Below, piece by piece: positions 6,906 to 6,926 of a DNA stretch of 6,926 nucleotides. Where the stretch lies: contig JBLNBU010000222.1 in NCBI GenBank assembly GCA_050260215.1, positions 1-6,926 on the forward strand, given 5' to 3'. Source of the DNA: JBLNBU01 sp050260215. GTDB taxonomy: Bacteria; Pseudomonadota; Alphaproteobacteria; Rhodospirillales; Magnetospirillaceae. Below the pieces are notes generated by a model. That model did no database searches. It had not been told where the DNA came from and was given only the letters and a program-made list of their open reading frames with translations. The first letter of the stretch is position 1. Every line of letters begins with the position of its first letter. The position numbers were made by a program, and so were the translations under genes.

Positions 6906-6926
6906 CCTTCGGCCAGCGTGGCACAA

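Noticed and set aside
5988..6926. 312-codon minus-strand open frame opposite pssA
   Set aside because: It is Gln/His/Gly/Arg-rich antisense of a gene with a complete CDP-alcohol phosphotransferase motif.

Overview
This window is GC-rich DNA (clearly above 60% GC by eye) with third-position G/C bias in every real gene. The gene set points to an alphaproteobacterium, most plausibly Rhodospirillales (a Magnetospirillum-like or other purple non-sulfur relative). It includes a monomeric NADP-isocitrate dehydrogenase, a periplasmic cytochrome c', a b561-type membrane cytochrome, an alphaproteobacterial short-type phosphatidylserine decarboxylase followed directly by phosphatidylserine synthase, and an Ig-like/LysM envelope protein. 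The taxonomic assignment is inference from gene content; no rRNA or tRNA is present.

Layout: (1) 1-1632, minus: the N-terminal 544 codons of a monomeric icd, cut by the left window edge, with a short leader containing a GC-rich hairpin. (2) 1782-2381, minus: a LOG-family phosphoribohydrolase. (3) 2558-3022, plus: cytochrome c', divergent from the LOG gene and tail-to-tail (5 bp apart) with (4) 3028-3684, minus: a five-helix cytochrome b561-like protein. (5) 3841-4779, plus: a membrane-anchored LysM protein, divergent from the cytochrome b gene, whose 3' end overlaps by 20 bp the 3' end of (6) 4760-5263, minus: an unrecognised 167-residue protein. (7) 5398-6105 and 6105-6905, plus: psd and pssA, overlapping by one base in a TGATG junction, behind a good sigma-70-like promoter.

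Functional links: psd and pssA encode consecutive steps of phosphatidylethanolamine synthesis (CDP-diacylglycerol + serine to phosphatidylserine, then decarboxylation) and are almost certainly cotranscribed. Cytochrome c' (periplasmic, gas-binding) and the b561-type cytochrome (membrane, quinol-side electron donor) may form a redox pair, but they lie on opposite strands and this is inference. The remaining genes look like independent housekeeping or envelope genes. No mobile element, CRISPR array, RNA gene or defence system was seen. I do not see a convincing new multi-gene system here; the least explained item is the 167-residue protein at 4760-5263.

No gene-free stretch exceeds 300 bases. 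The longest gaps are 2382-2557 (176 bp), 3685-3840 (156 bp), 1633-1781 (149 bp) and 5264-5397 (134 bp), and they hold the candidate promoters and short inverted repeats listed below. The last 21 bases (6906-6926) after pssA show no recognisable feature.
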